Below are positions 7,891-17,786 of a stretch of 64,000 bases of DNA, in pieces. Position 1 is the stretch's first letter. Every line of letters starts with the position of its first letter. Source of the DNA: Acetobacterium malicum subsp. dehalogenans DSM 11527 (GTDB lineage: Bacteria > Bacillota > Clostridia > Eubacteriales > Eubacteriaceae); the NCBI RefSeq assembly GCF_000472665.1, contig NZ_AXAC01000013.1, positions 1 to 64,000 of the forward strand, written 5' to 3'. The notes under the pieces were generated by a model. The model did not search any database and had not been told where the DNA came from. It saw only the letters and a list, made by a program, of their open reading frames with translations. Position numbers and translations under genes: made by a program.

Positions 7891-10594
7891 TTTCCTGGCC
7901 CTCCTGCAATGGTAAGGTGAATCGAAAAACTGCGCCGCCCTGCTCTTTATTTTCCGCTTCCATTTTCCCCTGATGGGCCTTGACGATGGAATTGCAGATG
8001 GACAGACCAATCCCCATTCCCCGGGATGAATCAGAGCTCCGTTTGCCGTCTGGCACATAGGTCTCAAAGAGATAGGGAAAGTCCTGGTCACTGATGCCTT
8101 TCCCCTGATCGCTTACTTCAAAAACTGCCTCATCGCCGAATTTTTTCACTTCAACTGCAATGATCGAATCTTCTGGCGAATATTTGATCCCATTTTCCAG
8201 CAGGTTGATGATCACCTGTTCAATCAGGGTGCCATCCATCGGGACGATCAACAGCGCCTCCGGTACCTTGACTGTAATCTTGCGGCTGGCAAAGCGTTTG
8301 CGAATCCGACTGATCGCTTCAGCCACAATTTCTTCGGCTGCCTCCGGCGTTTTAGTCACATTCATGGGACCCTCATTAATCCGGGTAACTGACAGCAGAT
8401 TTTCCACCATCCGGATCAGCCACTGGGAATCCTCCCGGATATTAATTAATAATGTATCCCGTGTTTCCTGATCCATCGTGCTGGCATTCTCCAGAATCGC
8501 CGAGCTTGCCCCTAAAATTCCAGTCAGCGGGGTTCGCAGATCATGGGATATACCCCGGAGCAGATTGCTTCGCATTTTTTCTTTCTCGGATTCAATCAGC
8601 ATTCGTCTTTGTTCACCGGAAAGATAATGACGCTCCAGAGCCATCTCAACCTGGGACGCGATCATCCTTAAAAACAAGCGGTTGTCCTGATTAAGAACGC
8701 CATTTGCACAGGACAAACCGATAACCCCCAGCACCTTACTGCGAGAGACAATCGGCATGTAAAAAGCTCCTGCCCCCATCAGGGTATCGGTTCCGGCCCC
8801 GGCACATTTCTTATTCATAAAGACCCAATGGGCCACCGCCCGCTCACTTTCTGTCATCAGAAAAGAAGCATCTCCGTCCAGCGATGATTGCAAAAATGTC
8901 TCAGAATCATGATCCTTTGGGTCCTGACTGTAGAAGATCGCCGACCGGCCAAAAATCTTGACCATATAGACATTGATCAACTCAATGGTTTCTTTAAAAT
9001 CTCGGGATGCCAGCAATTTTTTATTGATCTCATATAACACCTCGGTACGGTGTTCCCGTTCCACCGCCAGACGAGCCTGGGTTTTGATCCGGACCGTCAA
9101 GGTACTGGTGATCAAAGACATCAATAACATAATGACAAAGGTAATCGGATAGCCCTCCTGGATGGCTTGTAAGGTGTAATAGGGGATCGTGAAAAAGAAA
9201 TTAAAAACCAGTACCGTCAGGCATGAGGCCAGAATTCCATATAGATAGCCCACCGTTACCCGCGAAATAATCAAAACCGATAAAATATAAACCATAATGA
9301 TATTCTGGTCACTGATGCGCAGAGCTTGAAGCAGTAACGAAATAAAGGTGGCCACCACAATGATCAACAGGGTTTTTAACCCATCCTGCCAGGAAAAGAA
9401 CAGATTCCGACCGATCCGCAACCTGCGATGCTGATATGGTGCTCTGATGCTCTTCCTGGGACTGCCGGGGATAATGTGAATTTCAATGCTGGGCAGCATG
9501 GCAATCAGTTTTTCTTCAAAACTTGCCTTAAAATAACTGATCAGTGATTTTTTATTGCGGCTCTTGCCGATAACAATGTTGGTGATCCCGGTCAACTTGG
9601 CGTATTCAGCAATCACGGTGGCCACATCGCGCCCATTGAGGGTGACGATCTCGGCCCCTAACCGCTCGGCTAAAACCAGATTATCCCGAATTAATTTTTT
9701 TTCCTTATCCGTCATCACATCGCTATCCATATCTTCAACATAAACGGCTGTCCAGGGGGCCCGAAAGGCTTCGGCGGTGCGATTTGTCCAGCGAATGCAA
9801 CGGGCCGATGAGGGTGACGCACTGATACAAACCATCAGCTTAATATTCGCCATTTTTTTAGACAGCCGCGGCTCGTTCTGATTATCACTACTGATCCGAT
9901 TGGCAGCTTTCCGCATCGCTATTTCTCGAAGCAAACGGAGATTTTCTCGGGTGAAGAAATTTTCAAGCGCTTTTTGGGTCCGTTCCGGCCGGTAAATTTT
10001 GCCGCTTTCAAACCGTCGCAGCAATTCATCGGGTTCAATATCAATCAAGCGAATCTTATCGGCCTGATTAAAAACATCATCTGGTATGGTTTCTTTCACA
10101 CCGACCTGGGTGATTCTCTGCACCACATCATTGAGACTCTCCAGATGTTGAACATTGACCGTGGTAAAAACATCAATGCCGGCATTGAGGAGTTCTTCAA
10201 TATCCTGATATCTTTTTTTGTTGCGCATTCCCGGGGCATTGGTGTGGGCCAGTTCGTCCACCAGAATCAATTCTGGCTTCCGTTCCAGGGCGGCATCCAG
10301 ATCAAACTCTTTTAGCTGAAGTTTTCGGTATTCCACCATTTTTGGTGCCAGGGTCGGCAGGCCACTCATGATCTGAATGGTTTCCGGTCGGGTGTGCTCT
10401 TCCACATAACCCACCAGTACATCGACGCCACAGCGCAGCTGCTCCTGGGCGTCATCGAGCATCGCATAGGTTTTTCCAACCCCGGCGGCATACCCGAAAA
10501 AGATTTCCAGACGCCCCTTTTTATTTTGTTCTTTGATAAACAAATCTTCTAATATGTCATCCGGATTCGGACGGGTATCACTAAAATCCATCAC
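7883..10594 (-). CDS. kdpD: KdpD osmosensitive potassium sensor histidine kinase
   Basis: Full-length KdpD (903 residues). In order: KdpD N-terminal domain with the P-loop-like GYAAGVGKT (about 34-42), a universal-stress-protein-like domain (about 250-370), four membrane segments (about 405-500), a GAF domain, HisKA with the phospho-His in RGISHDLRTPLTG (about 680) and an HATPase domain (GMGIGLSIC). It senses potassium and turgor and phosphorylates KdpE. In several firmicutes the N-terminal domain also binds c-di-AMP; whether this one does is not readable by eye. It lies between kdpC (27-base gap) and kdpE (overlap). Confidence 0.95.
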   Translation of the reverse strand: MMDFSDTRPNPDDILEDLFIKEQNKKGRLEIFFGYAAGVGKTYAMLDDAQEQLRCGVDVLVGYVEEHTRPETIQIMSGLPTLAPKMVEYRKLQLKEFDLDAALERKPELILVDELAHTNAPGMRNKKRYQDIEELLNAGIDVFTTVNVQHLESLNDVVQRITQVGVKETIPDDVFNQADKIRLIDIEPDELLRRFESGKIYRPERTQKALENFFTRENLRLLREIAMRKAANRISSDNQNEPRLSKKMANIKLMVCISASPSSARCIRWTNRTAEAFRAPWTAVYVEDMDSDVMTDKEKKLIRDNLVLAERLGAEIVTLNGRDVATVIAEYAKLTGITNIVIGKSRNKKSLISYFKASFEEKLIAMLPSIEIHIIPGSPRKSIRAPYQHRRLRIGRNLFFSWQDGLKTLLIIVVATFISLLLQALRISDQNIIMVYILSVLIISRVTVGYLYGILASCLTVLVFNFFFTIPYYTLQAIQEGYPITFVIMLLMSLITSTLTVRIKTQARLAVEREHRTEVLYEINKKLLASRDFKETIELINVYMVKIFGRSAIFYSQDPKDHDSETFLQSSLDGDASFLMTESERAVAHWVFMNKKCAGAGTDTLMGAGAFYMPIVSRSKVLGVIGLSCANGVLNQDNRLFLRMIASQVEMALERHYLSGEQRRMLIESEKEKMRSNLLRGISHDLRTPLTGILGASSAILENASTMDQETRDTLLINIREDSQWLIRMVENLLSVTRINEGPMNVTKTPEAAEEIVAEAISRIRKRFASRKITVKVPEALLIVPMDGTLIEQVIINLLENGIKYSPEDSIIAVEVKKFGDEAVFEVSDQGKGISDQDFPYLFETYVPDGKRSSDSSRGMGIGLSICNSIVKAHQGKMEAENKEQGGAVFRFTLPLQEGQENG

Positions 10595-10621
10595 TTAATC
10601 CCCCACCTTCATCGCGTTATT

Positions 10622-11209
10622 TTACTGAATGCGTCCATCCAGGGCCAGATTCACCTTTAATACATTGACGCCTGACTCTCCCCAAAGGCCCAGCAGTTTT
10701 CCCGTGGTATAACGGGCAATAATTTCACGGACCGTTTTTGCTGAGATATTTCGCACCCGGGCAATCCGGTCAACCTGATATTCTGCCGCTTCCGGAGAGA
10801 TATTAGGATCAACCCCACTTCCCGAAGCTGTTACCAGATCACTGGGAATCGCCCCGCTATTTTCCGGATCAAGAGCCCGCCACCAGGCCACCCGCTCCTG
10901 TATCAGCGCTTTTTGCTCTTCACTGACCGGCGATAATTGCGATGTTCCCCGGGGTCTGCCGATCAGATATTGGGGCTTAGTAAAAGTTTGACCGATCAGG
11001 GCTGAGCCCACATCGATGGTTGTTCCGTTTTCTTGTGTTACTGTAATGATACTACCATTTGCCTGATTTGGAAATGCAATTTGTGCAATACTTGTTACAA
11101 TAACCGGATAAACTACCCCACAAATCAGGGTGAGCACCACAAAACTAACTAATGCCGGACGTAATTTTGACACCATCGATTCACTTCTATTTTTTTCCAT
11201 CTTCTTCAC
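10622..11209 (-). CDS. kdpC: KdpC, potassium-transporting ATPase subunit C
   Basis: A 195-residue single-span protein (membrane helix about 17-40) that stabilises the KdpFABC complex and helps ATP binding by KdpB. Visible family features are GSALIGQ, the stretch with YLIGRPRGTS, and SGSGVDPNISPEAA towards the C-terminus. It follows kdpB by one base, so translation is coupled. Confidence 0.95.
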   Translation of the reverse strand: MKKMEKNRSESMVSKLRPALVSFVVLTLICGVVYPVIVTSIAQIAFPNQANGSIITVTQENGTTIDVGSALIGQTFTKPQYLIGRPRGTSQLSPVSEEQKALIQERVAWWRALDPENSGAIPSDLVTASGSGVDPNISPEAAEYQVDRIARVRNISAKTVREIIARYTTGKLLGLWGESGVNVLKVNLALDGRIQ

Positions 11210-11210
11210 C

Positions 11211-13277
11211 TCACCCCAGACCCAGGACGGTTAACAGCATGTCCAGTAATTTAATCGCCACGAACGGAGCCACTAAACCACCCAAACCATAAATCAACAG
11301 ATTTCTTTGTAGCAATTTTCCTGCCGCCACTTCCTGATACTTAACCCCCTTTAAAGCCAGCGGAATCAAAGCGATTATAATCAGGGCGTTATAGATTATC
11401 GCCGCCAGGATGGCACTTTTGGCGCTGGTCAGTCCCATTATGTTGAGCCCCATTAATTGCGGATAAATACTGAAAAACAAAACCGGAATGATCGCGAAAT
11501 ATTTAGCCACATCATTGGCGACACTGAAGGTTGTCAGGGCCCCTCTGGTCATCAGTAGCTGTTTTCCGATGCGGACAATGTCAATCAGTTTGGTGGGACT
11601 GGAATCCAGATCCACCATATTCCCGGCTTCTTTGGCGGCCTGGGTTCCGGTATTCATGGCCACCGCCACATCAGCCTGGGCCAGTGCCGGGGCATCATTG
11701 GTTCCGTCGCCGGTCATGGCGACCAGATGTCCCTTGGCCTGATAATCCCGGATCAGGGCCAGTTTAGCCTCGGGGGTTGCTTCGGCCAGAAAATCGTCCA
11801 CTCCCGCCTCAGCCGCAATAGCCGCCGCCGTCATGGGATTGTCGCCGGTAATCATAATTGTTTTAATTCCCATCTTGCGCAAATCTTCAAAGCGCTCCTT
11901 GACGCCATTTTTGACAACATCCTTCAGATAGATCACGCCCAGAACCTGATTGTTTCTGGCCACCACCAGCGGGGTTCCTCCATCATTCGCGACTTTTTTG
12001 ACAATCTCCTGACATTCTTCGGGATAGTCGCCGCCGTTAGCCAAAACGAAGGCTTTCACGGCTTCGGCAGCCCCTTTGCGAATCTGCTGACCCTGAAAAT
12101 CAATCCCGCTCATTCTGGTTTTAGCTGTAAATGGCACAAAACTGGCTCCGAGGGCTTTGATGTCGCGGCCGCGCAGATCAAACCGTTCCTTTGCCAGCAC
12201 CACAATACTCCGCCCTTCCGCCGTTTCATCAGCCAGCGAAGACAATTGCGCCGCATCGGCCAAGGCTTTTTCGGTGACCCCGGTAATCGGGATAAACACA
12301 CTGGCCTGACGATTTCCCAGGGTGATGGTTCCGGTTTTATCCAGCAATAACACATCCACATCACCGGCTGCCTCAATCGCTCTGCCACTCATAGCCAGCA
12401 CATTGGCCTGATTCAGCCGACTCATCCCGGCAATACCAATCGCTGAAAGCAGGGCACCAATGGTTGTCGGAGCCAGACAAACCAACAGCGCGATGACATT
12501 GGTAATCGAAATCCCGGTGCCGGCACCGGCCTGTTTACTGGCAAAATAGGAGAAGGGCAGCAAGGTGGCGCTAACCACCAGAAAAATTATCGTCAGTGCG
12601 ATCAGTAGAATCTGCAAAGCGACTTCATTGGGGGTTTTTTTTCGCGATGCGCCCTCAACCATGGCAATCATTTTATCAAGAAAGCTTTCACCGGCCTCTG
12701 CTGTCACCTGAATCACCAGCCAGTCCGACATCAAGGTGGTCCCTCCGGTAACAGCACTGCGATCCCCTCCTGATTCCCGGATCACCGGTGCCGATTCTCC
12801 GGTGATGGCACTTTCATCCACTGACGCCGCCCCTTCAATGACATCGCCATCAATCGGAATCTGCTCGCCGGACTTGACATAAACGATATCGCCCTTTTTC
12901 AGGCTACTTGATGGAACCTCGGTGTAAACCGCCACATCGGCTGAGGATTTCAGCTTCCGCGCTTTGACATCTTTGCGGGCACTGCGCAAACTGTCGGCCT
13001 GAGCCCGACCACGGCCTTCGGCAATGGCTTCAGCAAAATTCGCAAATAAAACCGTAAACCACAGGATTAAGGCAATCGCCAGGGTATAACCGGCCCCTTC
13101 GTCGTTAATCTGGGCGAAACTCAGGAGATAAAGGGCGGTGGTCATGATGGCACCGACAAAAACCACAAACATCACCGGATTTTTTAACTGCACCCGGGGG
13201 GACAATTTAGTAAAAGATTGCCTGATGGCATCAATCAGAATATTTTTATTCAACTCATTATTTTCCACTATTATCAA
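11211..13277 (-). CDS. kdpB: KdpB, potassium-transporting P-type ATPase catalytic subunit
   Basis: A 688-residue P-type ATPase (class IA) that drives high-affinity K+ uptake through KdpA. Motifs seen: actuator loop TGESAPV, phosphorylation site [10 protein letters not shown], the hinge [15 protein letters not shown], and membrane segments at both ends (about 35-85, 215-275, 580-685). Length is usual. It lies 12 bases after kdpA. Confidence 0.96.
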   Translation of the reverse strand: MIIVENNELNKNILIDAIRQSFTKLSPRVQLKNPVMFVVFVGAIMTTALYLLSFAQINDEGAGYTLAIALILWFTVLFANFAEAIAEGRGRAQADSLRSARKDVKARKLKSSADVAVYTEVPSSSLKKGDIVYVKSGEQIPIDGDVIEGAASVDESAITGESAPVIRESGGDRSAVTGGTTLMSDWLVIQVTAEAGESFLDKMIAMVEGASRKKTPNEVALQILLIALTIIFLVVSATLLPFSYFASKQAGAGTGISITNVIALLVCLAPTTIGALLSAIGIAGMSRLNQANVLAMSGRAIEAAGDVDVLLLDKTGTITLGNRQASVFIPITGVTEKALADAAQLSSLADETAEGRSIVVLAKERFDLRGRDIKALGASFVPFTAKTRMSGIDFQGQQIRKGAAEAVKAFVLANGGDYPEECQEIVKKVANDGGTPLVVARNNQVLGVIYLKDVVKNGVKERFEDLRKMGIKTIMITGDNPMTAAAIAAEAGVDDFLAEATPEAKLALIRDYQAKGHLVAMTGDGTNDAPALAQADVAVAMNTGTQAAKEAGNMVDLDSSPTKLIDIVRIGKQLLMTRGALTTFSVANDVAKYFAIIPVLFFSIYPQLMGLNIMGLTSAKSAILAAIIYNALIIIALIPLALKGVKYQEVAAGKLLQRNLLIYGLGGLVAPFVAIKLLDMLLTVLGLG

Positions 13278-13289
13278 CTCCAGTCGGCC

Positions 13290-14978
13290 TTATATTACGG
13301 CTGTAAAATAATCTGCAATCGGCCCTAAGGCCAATGCCGGCAAAAAACTCAGCGCCCCGATTAACAGCACAATCGCAATCAGCAAACCGATAAACAGGGC
13401 ATTGCTGGTCGAAAGCGTTCCTTCGGTTTTGGCAACCATCTTCTTATTTGCTAAATTTCCGGCCAGGAAAACCACCGCCACCAATGGCACAAACCGCACG
13501 ATCAGCATGATCAAGCCGCCAACCACATTCGTAAACACGGTGTTGGCCGCAAACCCGCCAAAGGCGCTGCCATTATTATTGCCCATTGAGCTAAAAGCAT
13601 ACAGTATTTCTGAAAACCCATGGGGGCCCGAGTTTGTCAACCAGTCACTGGCCTGGGGCATCAACACCGCCAGTGCGGTTCCCAGCAGGGTGAAAACCGG
13701 CGGTACCAGAACAATTAAACAGACCATTTTCATATCAAAGGGTTCGACTTTTTTGCCCAGATATTCGGGTGTCCGTCCGACCATCAGTCCGGCCATAAAA
13801 ACAGTCAGGATCACAAAACCAATCATGCCATACAGACCGCTGCCGACACCGCCAAAAACAACCTCACCGATCTGCATTAAAAACATCAGGACCAAGCCCG
13901 CCAGCGGGGTAAAACTGTCATGCATGGCATTCACCGAGCCATTCGATGCCGCCGTGGTGGCGGTTCCCCACAACGCCGAGGTTCCAACCCCGTGAATGAT
14001 TTCTTTGCCCTCCAGATTACCGGAATCCAGCACACCCGGAACCAGCGGCACCCCGATGGTTTCGCTGATGGTCACAGCCGCCAGTGCGCCGACAAACAGG
14101 ATCAGCATGACCAGATAGATGGCCCGGCCCTGCTTCATGTCGCCCACGGCTTTGCCAAAGGCCACGCAAAGCGATGCCGGAATCAGCAGAATGGATAACA
14201 GCTGTAAAAAGTTGGATAAGGCGGTCGGATTTTCCAGCGGGAACGCCGAGTTCATTCCAAAAAAGCCGCCACCATTGGTGCCCAACTGTTTGATCGCAAT
14301 TTGACTGGCTGCCGGTCCCAGGGGGATGCTTTGGGTGATGCCGGTTTCCAGTGCCACAATTTCGTGGTAGGGACTGATTGTCTGAACACCCCCCTGGGCA
14401 ACCAGCACCAGCGAGAATACCAGCGATAGGGGGATCAGCAGATATAAACTGACTCTGATTAGATCTACCCAAAAACTCCCAATCGTCGTTTTTTTAGTCT
14501 CAATAAACCCTCTGAGCAGGGCAAACAGTACTGCGATTCCAGTCGCTGCCGATAAAAAATTCCACACCCCCAGAGCTAATGCCTGGGTCAGATAGGAGAG
14601 GCTTGACTCCCCCGAATAAGCCTGCCAGTTCGTATTTGACACAAAGCTGGCCGCCGTATTAAAGGCCAGATCCCAGGATGGTGCAGCCAGATTTTCCGGA
14701 TTAAATGGCAGACTGGCTTGGAGCATTTGCAGCCCAAACACAAAGATCAGTCCCAAACCACTGAACACCATCACCGCCAGGACATAGTGTCCGGGACTCA
14801 TCTCATCCTCCTCCCGGATGCCCATTAAACGGTAGATCATTCTTTCAAGTGGCAGCATCAACGGGGACAGAAATGCCCTTTTCCCAGTCATTACCTTAAC
14901 CAGATAGTTACCCAGGGGAATTGAAAGCGCCACCAGAATCACCAGATACAGGCCATCGACTATTATCACCTGGCTCAT
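13290..14978 (-). CDS. kdpA: KdpA, potassium-transporting ATPase channel subunit
   Basis: A 562-residue polytopic membrane protein of the SKT family (related to TrkH and KtrB) that forms the K+ selectivity filter of the Kdp complex. About ten membrane helices are seen; filter-like segments include [48 protein letters not shown] and [14 protein letters not shown]. Start codon overlaps the kdpF stop as ATGA. Confidence 0.96.
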   Translation of the reverse strand: MSQVIIVDGLYLVILVALSIPLGNYLVKVMTGKRAFLSPLMLPLERMIYRLMGIREEDEMSPGHYVLAVMVFSGLGLIFVFGLQMLQASLPFNPENLAAPSWDLAFNTAASFVSNTNWQAYSGESSLSYLTQALALGVWNFLSAATGIAVLFALLRGFIETKKTTIGSFWVDLIRVSLYLLIPLSLVFSLVLVAQGGVQTISPYHEIVALETGITQSIPLGPAASQIAIKQLGTNGGGFFGMNSAFPLENPTALSNFLQLLSILLIPASLCVAFGKAVGDMKQGRAIYLVMLILFVGALAAVTISETIGVPLVPGVLDSGNLEGKEIIHGVGTSALWGTATTAASNGSVNAMHDSFTPLAGLVLMFLMQIGEVVFGGVGSGLYGMIGFVILTVFMAGLMVGRTPEYLGKKVEPFDMKMVCLIVLVPPVFTLLGTALAVLMPQASDWLTNSGPHGFSEILYAFSSMGNNNGSAFGGFAANTVFTNVVGGLIMLIVRFVPLVAVVFLAGNLANKKMVAKTEGTLSTSNALFIGLLIAIVLLIGALSFLPALALGPIADYFTAVI

Positions 14979-15064
14979 AGTTCTTCCCCCTTAAATAATA
15001 CCAACACCAGATAAATCAGAAGCATCAACGCAATCAGCCCTGAAACGACTAATACCACGTTCAT
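14975..15064 (-). CDS. kdpF: KdpF small membrane subunit
   Basis: A 29-residue peptide, [16 protein letters not shown] followed by [13 protein letters not shown], made almost entirely of one hydrophobic helix with a short charged tail. Its stop overlaps the kdpA start as ATGA, exactly the position and size of KdpF in other bacteria. KdpF stabilises the KdpABC complex in the membrane. It starts five bases after the end of the TPR gene. Confidence 0.88.
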   Translation of the reverse strand: MNVVLVVSGLIALMLLIYLVLVLFKGEEL

Positions 15065-15069
15065 CGCTA

Positions 15070-15456
15070 TCACTTCCTGTCTTTTTTGCGCAGATGTCCG
15101 ACATGATTCCAATCGTATTCAATGATATATAAATCTTCTTCGCTCTGTTCTGGTGTATCCCCAAAATCAATATGCGCACTTCTGCCCCGCAATTCAAAGG
15201 TAGAAATTCTTTCCAGATTCCGCATTGCTGGTGTATAGGCGGGATCCAGAGCATTGGCAGCCCGATAATGTTTATGAGCCAAATTATCTTCCTTCAATAA
15301 TTCTTCCAAAATACCATACAGGTTATGCACCACTGGGGAATGGGGATTTTCATTCATGGCTTTTTTTATTTGTTCTTCGGCCATAATATAGTCCCCCACT
15401 TTTAAAGCCTTTTTTGCTGAAGCAATATATTCTTCAAAGGCACTCATTCTATTCAT
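15070..15456 (-). CDS. TPR-like protein leading the kdp operon
   Basis: A 128-residue soluble protein whose first 80 residues form two TPR-like helical hairpins (IASAKKALKVGDYIMAEEQ and AHKHYRAANALDPAYTPA); the C-terminus is charged (EQSEEDLYIIEYD, HLRKKDRK). GGAGG lies eight bases before the ATG. It precedes kdpF by five bases, so it is the first gene of the kdp operon and probably interacts with a Kdp component or tunes its expression; that is inference. I do not recognise a characterised homologue. Confidence 0.75.
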   Translation of the reverse strand: MNRMSAFEEYIASAKKALKVGDYIMAEEQIKKAMNENPHSPVVHNLYGILEELLKEDNLAHKHYRAANALDPAYTPAMRNLERISTFELRGRSAHIDFGDTPEQSEEDLYIIEYDWNHVGHLRKKDRK

Positions 15457-15486
15457 CTTCTTTTCCTCCTGAATTCAAATATTCTT

Positions 15487-15503
15487 TGTAATTTAATTAT
15501 ATT
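15487..15503 (-). promoter_or_regulatory. Possible KdpE-like site upstream of the kdp operon
   Basis: On the minus strand AATATA, five bases, ATTACA resembles the E. coli KdpE site TTTATA-N5-TTTACA in nine of twelve positions, 30 bases upstream of the first gene. In such AT-rich DNA the match may be chance. Confidence 0.3.
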
Positions 15504-15540
15504 TATTTTGCAATTAAATTGGCATATTGAATCGTCGTCA

Positions 15541-15720
15541 GAGGATAAAGATTACATTAAGACGTTGGCCTGCTGACCAGAATAACCTTTTGAGAGCGCC
15601 TTCCGGAATTTTTTACCGGCGATTACCGATAATATAGAACGCACTCGTTACACTAGACTCGTCTGATTGTGCCGGGAATGCCTTTGCCGGCGAAAACAAG
15701 CTTTCGCGTCATAGTCACTT
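15541..15720 (-). other. GC-rich leader region upstream of kdp, unassigned
   Basis: A 180-base non-coding stretch, richer in GC than its surroundings, holding small stems on the minus strand (CGAAA/TTTCG, GCCGG/CCGGC, CCGG/CCGG). It does not match the ydaO (c-di-AMP) consensus as far as I can recall it. It could be an RNA leader or a decayed repeat. Confidence 0.3.
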
Positions 15721-15732
15721 ACTGCACTTTAA

Positions 15733-15770
15733 TAAAAAAAACAGGTGTTGTTTCTTAAACAACACCTGTT
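15733..15770 (-). terminator. Strong terminator between kdp and the divergent gene pair
   Basis: A perfect 14-base stem (AACAGGTGTTGTTT at 15740, complement at 15757) with a three-base loop is followed on the minus strand by seven T. It lies about 85 bases downstream of a consensus minus-strand promoter and some 280 bases before the first kdp-operon gene, so it ends a short transcript or attenuates one that continues into the kdp operon. Confidence 0.8.
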
Positions 15771-15785
15771 TTGTATTAAAAATTA

Positions 15786-15814
15786 TTGATTTATTCAATT
15801 TTTCGTGATATTAT
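15786..15814 (+). promoter_or_regulatory. Candidate promoter of the DUF6323/DUF6179-type pair
   Basis: TTGATT, a 17-base spacer and TATTAT lie about 115 bases before the start at 15930. It overlaps the region transcribed by the minus-strand promoter at 15860-15888. Confidence 0.45.
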
Positions 15815-15859
15815 TGATAACATACACGCAATTTACCCATTTTATTATTTTACAAATAA

Positions 15860-15888
15860 ATGATACCATATTTTGTCATTATTGTCAA
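15860..15888 (-). promoter_or_regulatory. Consensus minus-strand promoter feeding a short leader
   Basis: TTGACA, 17 bases, TATCAT on the minus strand. The predicted transcript runs about 110 bases into the terminator at 15733-15770 and, by read-through, towards the kdp operon. It contains a short ORF (MGKLRVCYQ) without a visible ribosome binding site. Confidence 0.6.
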
Positions 15889-15929
15889 TAGGTAGTTTAT
15901 TTTTTTGTGTATGCCAGGGAGGTACCCAT

Positions 15930-16430
15930 ATGTCGTTTGAACTGATGCTGTTTGATAATTTTCTGCTGGAAAAACAGGCCGTTTCGGAAGTGTTGTTATG
16001 CAATAAATTTACCGAAGACTATTCATTGGTATTGTCTGAAGAACAGGCGCTGGAACTGGTGGAAACCCGATCCTATTCACTGAAAAATTTTGGCCGAATC
16101 GAGTTTGGGGGCGGAATCATTGAAAAAGTAATCCGGACCTTTGCCGATACCCCCTATATCTCCCAATACCGCTATGCTGAGTTCTTGAATGAACTGGTTG
16201 AGATCTTTTATTATTTTAAAAATGAAACCCTGGATTTAATGAGCGATGATGATCTCATCAACTATATGAAAAAGTATTTTGATGGAGTCTGTCAGGGTTC
16301 TCTGGATCAACTTAAATTTCGGGAACTGGAGCGGATGGCTAAAAATGTTCGACTGGGACTGGATCCTGATTATAACGATCTTTATGATAGCGAAAAATTG
16401 ATGGAAGCAGAGGATGACGATGAGCAATAG
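15930..16430 (+). CDS. DUF6323-family-like protein
   Basis: A 166-residue acidic soluble protein of unknown function, ending in EAEDDDEQ. From memory it resembles the DUF6323 family, which is usually encoded next to a DUF6179 protein in clostridia; I cannot verify that here. The ATG at 15930 is preceded by GGGAGGT with a five-base spacing and is better than the upstream in-frame codon at 15873. It overlaps the next gene by 11 bases, so the two are a translational pair. No catalytic motif is visible. Confidence 0.7.
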   Translation: MSFELMLFDNFLLEKQAVSEVLLCNKFTEDYSLVLSEEQALELVETRSYSLKNFGRIEFGGGIIEKVIRTFADTPYISQYRYAEFLNELVEIFYYFKNETLDLMSDDDLINYMKKYFDGVCQGSLDQLKFRELERMAKNVRLGLDPDYNDLYDSEKLMEAEDDDEQ

Positions 16431-17784
16431 TATTAAAAAACAGACCAGGATTGATGTCGACAAACTGAGTGGCGAATTTTATTTTCAGTCACTGCTCCAG
16501 GAGGCCTATGTCAAAGGCGCACTGAGCCCCAAAGAATCCGAGCGGGTTCAGCGGGAATGTCTTAAACTGCTGGCTGACTGTACCGAGCGGTTTACCCGGG
16601 GCCAAAGCAGCTCGGTCCGGGTTGAAATCGCCCAGGGAATCATGGCTTCCAACCTCTTTACCATCGGCCTTTACCTTAAATCACTGCCCGATGTGGATGC
16701 CGTCCTCTTCCAGATTGAAAATGAACCGATTGAAAAACTCTATGAATATGGTTTCCAGGTGCTGAAGCGAAAAATAAATGTAGCCCATTATTTTTTTAAC
16801 CAGGTTTGTAAAACCAAGCTCGAAACCGCCAATCATGCCTATAATATCACCATTGGCCAGGGTTTTAAGCCCTTTTTCGAAAGCTATGAAATAAATTTTC
16901 ATGCTCACGAAATCCCCAGTGACATCGACTATCAACTGATCCATCCGGTCACTGATCTGGCCGGGGTTGAGTTCGTCATCAAGTATCTGGAAAACCTGTA
17001 CTATGAAAACTTGTTTTGTTCCTATTTTGATGCCGATATCATTCACGAAGTCATGAGTGGTTATGATCCGTCCTACAAAAATCTCCTTGATAATATCTGT
17101 GCGCAGGTTTTTCAAAACGCGCTGGGTTGCCAATTACTAAGTGCCCCACTGCCCCCGCTGGATTTTAGCCCGGCCGATCTCAATCGCCTCGATAAAAAAT
17201 TACGTAGCCATAACCAATTAGAACTCCAAACACAATTAAAATCAGCAGCCCAGGAGTTGATCACGGATCTGGAACTAACCAATCCGACCCAGAAAAAATA
17301 CCTGCTCGCCAGTCTTCCGCAGATCACCACCACCGTTTATCAGGGACTGGCCACCCACTCTCTCGACAAGGTTTTTGTACCCCGATTCAATCCCAATATC
17401 AAGCCCATTATCCATTACAATATGGGCATTAAAATGGATGACAAGGCTTATCGGGAACTGGTTACGGAATTTTTATCCTGCCGCTTTTTCGAGGATAAGC
17501 TGGCTATCATTAAAGAACAGATTAAAACCCTGGCCGATATGGAAGATCTGCTCATCGCCAGCGAACTGGAGTCTGCCGAAGCAGCCATGATCTTTGCGCT
17601 GCTGGAAGACATTGAGCTGGCCGTGCTGACCACACGTCATCCCCTCCATCCGGCCATTGACGCCATTGATTATTCGGTTTCCGAAGTCCGAATGCAGCAA
17701 AATCTGGACGCTTATCTGCGGGCGCTACCCCGGGAGCGACTGGCCAGGATTCTTGGCATGACCACCACCATTGAGGTGGTCTGA
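16420..17784 (+). CDS. DUF6179-family-like protein
   Basis: A 454-residue, largely helical soluble protein with no membrane segment and no motif I recognise; from memory it looks like DUF6179. The ATG at 16420 has AGAGG nine bases upstream inside the preceding gene; an ATG at 16414 is an alternative. The two-gene unit stands alone between kdp and a convergent flavoprotein gene. Function is unknown; the fixed pairing suggests a complex. Confidence 0.68.
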   Translation: MSNSIKKQTRIDVDKLSGEFYFQSLLQEAYVKGALSPKESERVQRECLKLLADCTERFTRGQSSSVRVEIAQGIMASNLFTIGLYLKSLPDVDAVLFQIENEPIEKLYEYGFQVLKRKINVAHYFFNQVCKTKLETANHAYNITIGQGFKPFFESYEINFHAHEIPSDIDYQLIHPVTDLAGVEFVIKYLENLYYENLFCSYFDADIIHEVMSGYDPSYKNLLDNICAQVFQNALGCQLLSAPLPPLDFSPADLNRLDKKLRSHNQLELQTQLKSAAQELITDLELTNPTQKKYLLASLPQITTTVYQGLATHSLDKVFVPRFNPNIKPIIHYNMGIKMDDKAYRELVTEFLSCRFFEDKLAIIKEQIKTLADMEDLLIASELESAEAAMIFALLEDIELAVLTTRHPLHPAIDAIDYSVSEVRMQQNLDAYLRALPRERLARILGMTTTIEVV

Positions 17785-17786
17785 TT

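Noticed and set aside
7891-8091. N-terminal extension of kdpE
   Set aside because: The extension lies within kdpD in another frame; the ATG at 7890 has a strong ribosome binding site and starts the conserved receiver domain.
11727-12350. Open frame antisense to kdpB
   Set aside because: Antisense to an intact conserved gene; no start signal and no family resemblance.
15541-15720. ydaO-type (c-di-AMP) riboswitch before kdp
   Set aside because: Expected for a potassium operon, but the conserved GGGGGACCC-type core and pseudoknot motifs as I recall them are absent on both strands.
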